Assembly: GCF_017968845.1 (NCBI RefSeq)
Contig: NZ_CP072876.1
Span: forward strand, 310,001 to 374,000
DNA: 64,000 nucleotides
Source of the DNA: Microbacterium sp. NIBRBAC000506063
GTDB taxonomy: Bacteria; Actinomycetota; Actinomycetes; Actinomycetales; Microbacteriaceae
Reading direction: 5' to 3'
How positions within the stretch are numbered: the first letter of the stretch is position 1; every line of letters starts with the position of its first letter. Under the pieces are notes generated by a model, which was not told where the DNA came from, made no database searches, and worked only from the letters and a program-made list of their open reading frames with translations. Made by a program: the position numbers and the translations under genes. This document shows, in pieces, positions 61,393 to 64,000 of the stretch.

Positions 61393-61462
61393 GCGGGTTC
61401 TCCTCGGGATGGAAAAGGTCTCGGGGCCGATGACAGGCCGACCCCCGAGACCCTTCTCTCGG

Positions 61463-63108
61463 TTACGCCTTCGGCTTGATGGAAGCGAAGAACGTGGTGA
61501 ACGGGTAGTTCTCGTTGAAGGGCGCGATCTCCAGGTCCGGAGGAACGATCTGCACGGCCTGCTGATCGTAGAGGAAGAACCCGGGAGCCTCGTCGACGAG
61601 GAGCGTCATCGCCTCTTCGTACTTCGCCTGCGCCGCATCGCGGTCGCTGCCGCTGAGGGTCGCCGCCTCGCCGATGAGCGCGTCATAGGCGGGGTTGCTC
61701 CAGTAGCTCAGGTTGAAGAACGGGCGGCTCTCGCCGTCCCAGGAGCCGAAGAGCTCGGGCAGGTTGTCGACGCCGGCGTCGCTGTAGGCGGGCCAGTACA
61801 GCACGACGAACATGTCCTGCGCGTCGCGCAGATCCGCCGCGCGGTCGTCCGACTCCGCGGGTCCGCGGGCGAGCGCCCACTGGTCTGCCCACAGCATCCC
61901 GCGCACCGTCACATCGACGCCGATCTGCGCGAAGGAGTCCTTGATGAGGGGCGAGAAACGGGTGGAGTTGGGGTTCTCCGAGGAGTACGTCAGCGTCAGC
62001 TCGAGGTCGGAGACGCCGGCCTCCTCGAGCAGCTCCCTGGCCTTGTCGAGGTCGTAGGTGTACTGCGGCACGTCGTCGGAGTAGGGGAAGATGCCCTTGG
62101 GCGCAGGGCCGCGGGACTGGGTGGCGTAGCCGTAGGCGCCGACCTCGACGATGTCGTCGTAGGGGATCGCGTAGCTGAGCGCCTGACGCACTTTGGGGTC
62201 GTCCAGGGGCGGGCGCTGCGTGTTGAAGAACCCGACGAAGTTGTTCGGCGAGTTCGACGCGCGAAGCTCTCCGCCGATCTGCTGAGCGACCGATTCCAGG
62301 TTCTCCAGGGGGATGTTGGTGGCGAGGTCGACCTCGCCGGCGGTCAGCATCTGCTGTGCGGTGATCGCGTCGGGAGTGATCTGCACCGAGACCGTGTCGT
62401 AGTGGGGCTGGTTCTCGGCGTTCCAGTAGTTCTCCGCCGCCTCCAGCACGACCTCGGCGCCGGGACGGTAGGACGCGACCGTGAAGGGCCCGGAACCGGC
62501 GTCGATGCCCGCCTCGAAGTAGTCCTCGTCGTCCTTCGATGCTTCCAGCGCCGAGGGCTCGACGATCCACGCGGCATAGGTGGACGCAGCGATGAGATCC
62601 ATCGGTGCGGCATAGCTGAGGTTCATCACGACGGTCTTGTCGTCGGGTGTGTCGATCGAGGCGAGCGGTGCCCAGATGAACGAGGCGCCCGCGTACTCCT
62701 GGGCCGCCTCGATGCTCGCCTTGACCGCTGCGGAGTCGACGGGCGCACCGCTGTGGAAGGTGGCGTCCTCCTGCAGGTGGAAGGTCCAGGTGAGCCCGTC
62801 TTCGCTGGCGTCCCACGACGAGGCGAGCACGGGGGTGAACTCCTCGGCGGAGCCCTCCGGGTTGCGCTTGAGCAGCGTCTCGTAGACGTTGCCCATGTAA
62901 AAGGCCTCGGTCGAGAAGGAGCGCACCGGATCCCAGGTGGTCACGGATGCCGAGGATGCGACGGAGAGGACCTGAGGCCCTGTCGGCCCCTCCCCGTGGG
63001 ATCGGGATCGGCAGACACGGTGCAGGCGCTCATCAGGAGCGCACCGGCGGTGGCGAGTGCGATGAACGTTGCGGATCGCCTCAGCAACGTCGTCTTGGTG
63101 GCTGTCAT
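61463..63108 (-). CDS. Peptide-binding lipoprotein of the Dpp-type transporter (SBP_bac_5)
   Basis: 548 residues after restoring one G in the run near 62995. The signal peptide TFIALATAGALLMSAC ends in the lipobox LMSAC. SVTTWDPVRSFSTEAFYMGN, YETLLKRNPEG, SWDASEDGLTWTFHLQEDAT and YWNAENQPHYDTVSVQ are family 5 signatures. Without the lost base the signal peptide would be separated from the mature part. ATG 63108 follows AGGAGGAG. It is the first gene of the operon. Confidence 0.9.
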
Positions 63109-63152
63109 GGAACTCCTCCTGGGTGCAGCCGCCTTCCTTGGCAGCTAAGGAA

Positions 63153-63182
63153 AGCGTAAGGACACAGCGTCTTGCAGATCAA
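63153..63182 (-). promoter_or_regulatory. Candidate promoter of the peptide transporter operon
   Basis: On the minus strand TTGATC (63182-63177), an 18-bp spacer and TACGCT (63158-63153), followed by a small hairpin CCTTAGCTGCCAAGG and then the ribosome site. A near-palindrome TCGAAGTTCGA (63186-63196) sits directly upstream. Confidence 0.5.
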
Positions 63183-63203
63183 ATATCGAAGTTCGACGAA
63201 TCC

Positions 63204-63329
63204 GATGCCTGAGAGGCATCAGTGCTTTCGTTCGCGCAGCGCTGCCCGAGCTCCGCGATGCCTCCCGAGCATCATGACCCAAGGAAATGGGTCCTGGACT
63301 CACAGCGCGCGACCCCCGAAGACTGGGGG
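63204..63329 (+). promoter_or_regulatory. Three small hairpins in the leader of the right-edge secreted protein gene
   Basis: GATGCCTGAGAGGCATC (7-bp stem, 63204), GACCCA...TGGGTC (6-bp stem, 63276) and CCCCCGAAGACTGGGGG (5-bp stem, 63313), all upstream of the AAGGAGG ribosome site at 63342. They could be operators or RNA leader structures; none matches a riboswitch that I know. Confidence 0.4.
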
Positions 63330-63353
63330 CGCACCCCGATCAAGGAGGATCAC

Positions 63354-64000
63354 ATGCGTGCGCTTCGCTGGTTCACCGCCCTCGCACTCGGAGCAGGGCT
63401 CATGATGGGCGCCAGCCCTGCCCTGGCCGACACGCCGTCCGACTTCGGAGAGCTCACCGGCTCCGGAGTGGTCCCCCGCACTGTCCTCACCGCCGCGCAG
63501 CTGAACGGCGGCACCGCCTCGGCGACCGTGGCGAACAGCGCCTTCGCACTGCCCGCGCAGGCGGCGCATCCCGTGCATTCCCTGGAGGGCACGCTGACCG
63601 TCGGCAACGCCACCGCCTCCGGAGGCTTCTCCGCCGTCAAGGATCCGCACGGCTACGCGTCCAGCACCGCCGTGCGGCACCTGCCGGACTTCTCCGCCGC
63701 CCTTGTGCAGCACGGCAGCTATCTAATCCCCGCCGAGCGCGGCCTGCGGATCACCGGCAGCACGGCGTGGAATATCGCCCTGGGCGTCGGACGCGCCTGG
63801 CAGGAGAACGGCGACGGCGGGCTCACCCGCGCCGCGCTCCCCTTCTCGCTGATCGAGCGCAACGCGAACTGGGTGCACAACGGCCTGATGACCTTCCTGT
63901 TCTCCGACTCCCAGATCTCAGGGCTGCGCTATCAGGTCACGAGCGAGACGTGCGAGTACTTCCAGTTCGACATGTGGGGCCAGCTCCCGGTCGCACTGGA
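63354..64000 (+). CDS. Secreted protein sharing the N-terminal domain of the LPDTG hydrolase (cut by window edge)
   Basis: At least 215 residues, open to the right edge with no frameshift. The signal peptide (RWFTALALGAGLMMGASPALA) is followed by a domain with LVQHGSYLIPAERGL, LGVGRAWQENGDGG, LMTFLFSDSQISGLRYQVTS and ETCEYFQFDMWG. These match the LPDTG hydrolase blocks VQHGSHLIPAVRGL, WGVGRAWSENGD, LAFLFTDEATSRVHYQVAS and ETCAYFKGNMWG in the same order. A hydrolase domain is expected beyond the edge but is not visible. ATG 63354 follows AAGGAGG. Confidence 0.8.
   Translation, partial: MRALRWFTALALGAGLMMGASPALADTPSDFGELTGSGVVPRTVLTAAQLNGGTASATVANSAFALPAQAAHPVHSLEGTLTVGNATASGGFSAVKDPHGYASSTAVRHLPDFSAALVQHGSYLIPAERGLRITGSTAWNIALGVGRAWQENGDGGLTRAALPFSLIERNANWVHNGLMTFLFSDSQISGLRYQVTSETCEYFQFDMWGQLPVAL

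Noticed and set aside
61313..63148. Long plus-strand open frame of 611 codons opposite the peptide-binding protein
   Set aside because: Composition is typical of an antisense shadow in high-GC DNA; the minus strand carries the full binding-protein signature.

Overview
The window is high-GC (about 70% by eye), gene-dense DNA of an actinobacterium, most likely Microbacterium or a close relative in the Microbacteriaceae. This is an inference from several things: strong G/C bias at third codon positions, GTG starts, lipoboxes, -10 boxes lying only 6-8 nt before start codons (leaderless style), a PMT-type mannosyltransferase, a HrpA helicase, and GTCGTTGAGCGAG-type palindromic repeats. No rRNA, tRNA, CRISPR, IS element or prophage was recognised, and no gene-free stretch exceeds 300 bases.

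The most important technical point is that roughly 60 single-base frameshifts interrupt about 36 of the genes. Nearly all are repaired by adding one G or C to a G or C run; the exceptions are one PMT site (two bases, or an equivalent change) and two sites (MFS at 38170, GH3 at 38760) where the lost base was probably one of a GG or CC pair. Every repaired gene then has a length divisible by three and full conserved motifs. I treat these as sequence errors, not pseudogenes, and give each such gene one span.

Layout. 0-15.9 kb: 3'-truncated metQ lipoprotein, two metal P-type ATPases (a TPCPL type at 0.8-2.7 kb and a CPH copper type at 13.7-15.8 kb with a CsoR-like operator), an Uup-like ABC-F protein, glutaminase-STAS, a membrane alpha/beta-hydrolase, ispE, an aldo/keto reductase, a lipoprotein, small membrane proteins, rsmA and an MFS carrier. 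15.9-29.3 kb: DUF1801 and GNAT proteins, tatD-metG, rsmI, a PMT-type mannosyltransferase, a DUF255 thioredoxin-fold protein, an FMN reductase, an aldo/keto reductase, and an ABC-2 exporter operon with its own winged-helix regulator. 29.5-37.4 kb: hrpA, quinone oxidoreductase, nitroreductase, a Gfo/Idh/MocA oxidoreductase and a NYN-domain nuclease.

37.4-50.5 kb is a sugar or glycoside catabolic locus. A ROK regulator faces a long, tightly packed minus-strand series: Gfo/Idh/MocA dehydrogenase, pyranose-oxidase-like GMC oxidoreductase, sugar-binding lipoprotein, two permeases, three xylose-isomerase-like TIM barrels, cytoplasmic GH3 glycosidase, then an MFS carrier. The combination suggests import of a glycoside and cleavage through an oxidised (3-keto type) intermediate. 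A Phd/VapC toxin-antitoxin pair follows the ROK gene.

51-64 kb: a TIGR01777 epimerase, a PLDc_N membrane protein, a GNAT, an LPDTG-anchored serine hydrolase, a LysR regulator, and an oligopeptide ABC transporter operon (binding protein, two permeases, two ATPases) ending in a second SxxK serine hydrolase. At the right edge a secreted protein begins that shares the N-terminal domain of the LPDTG hydrolase. Several distinct palindromic repeat families are scattered through the window, and some sit in frame inside hrpA and the ABC-F gene.
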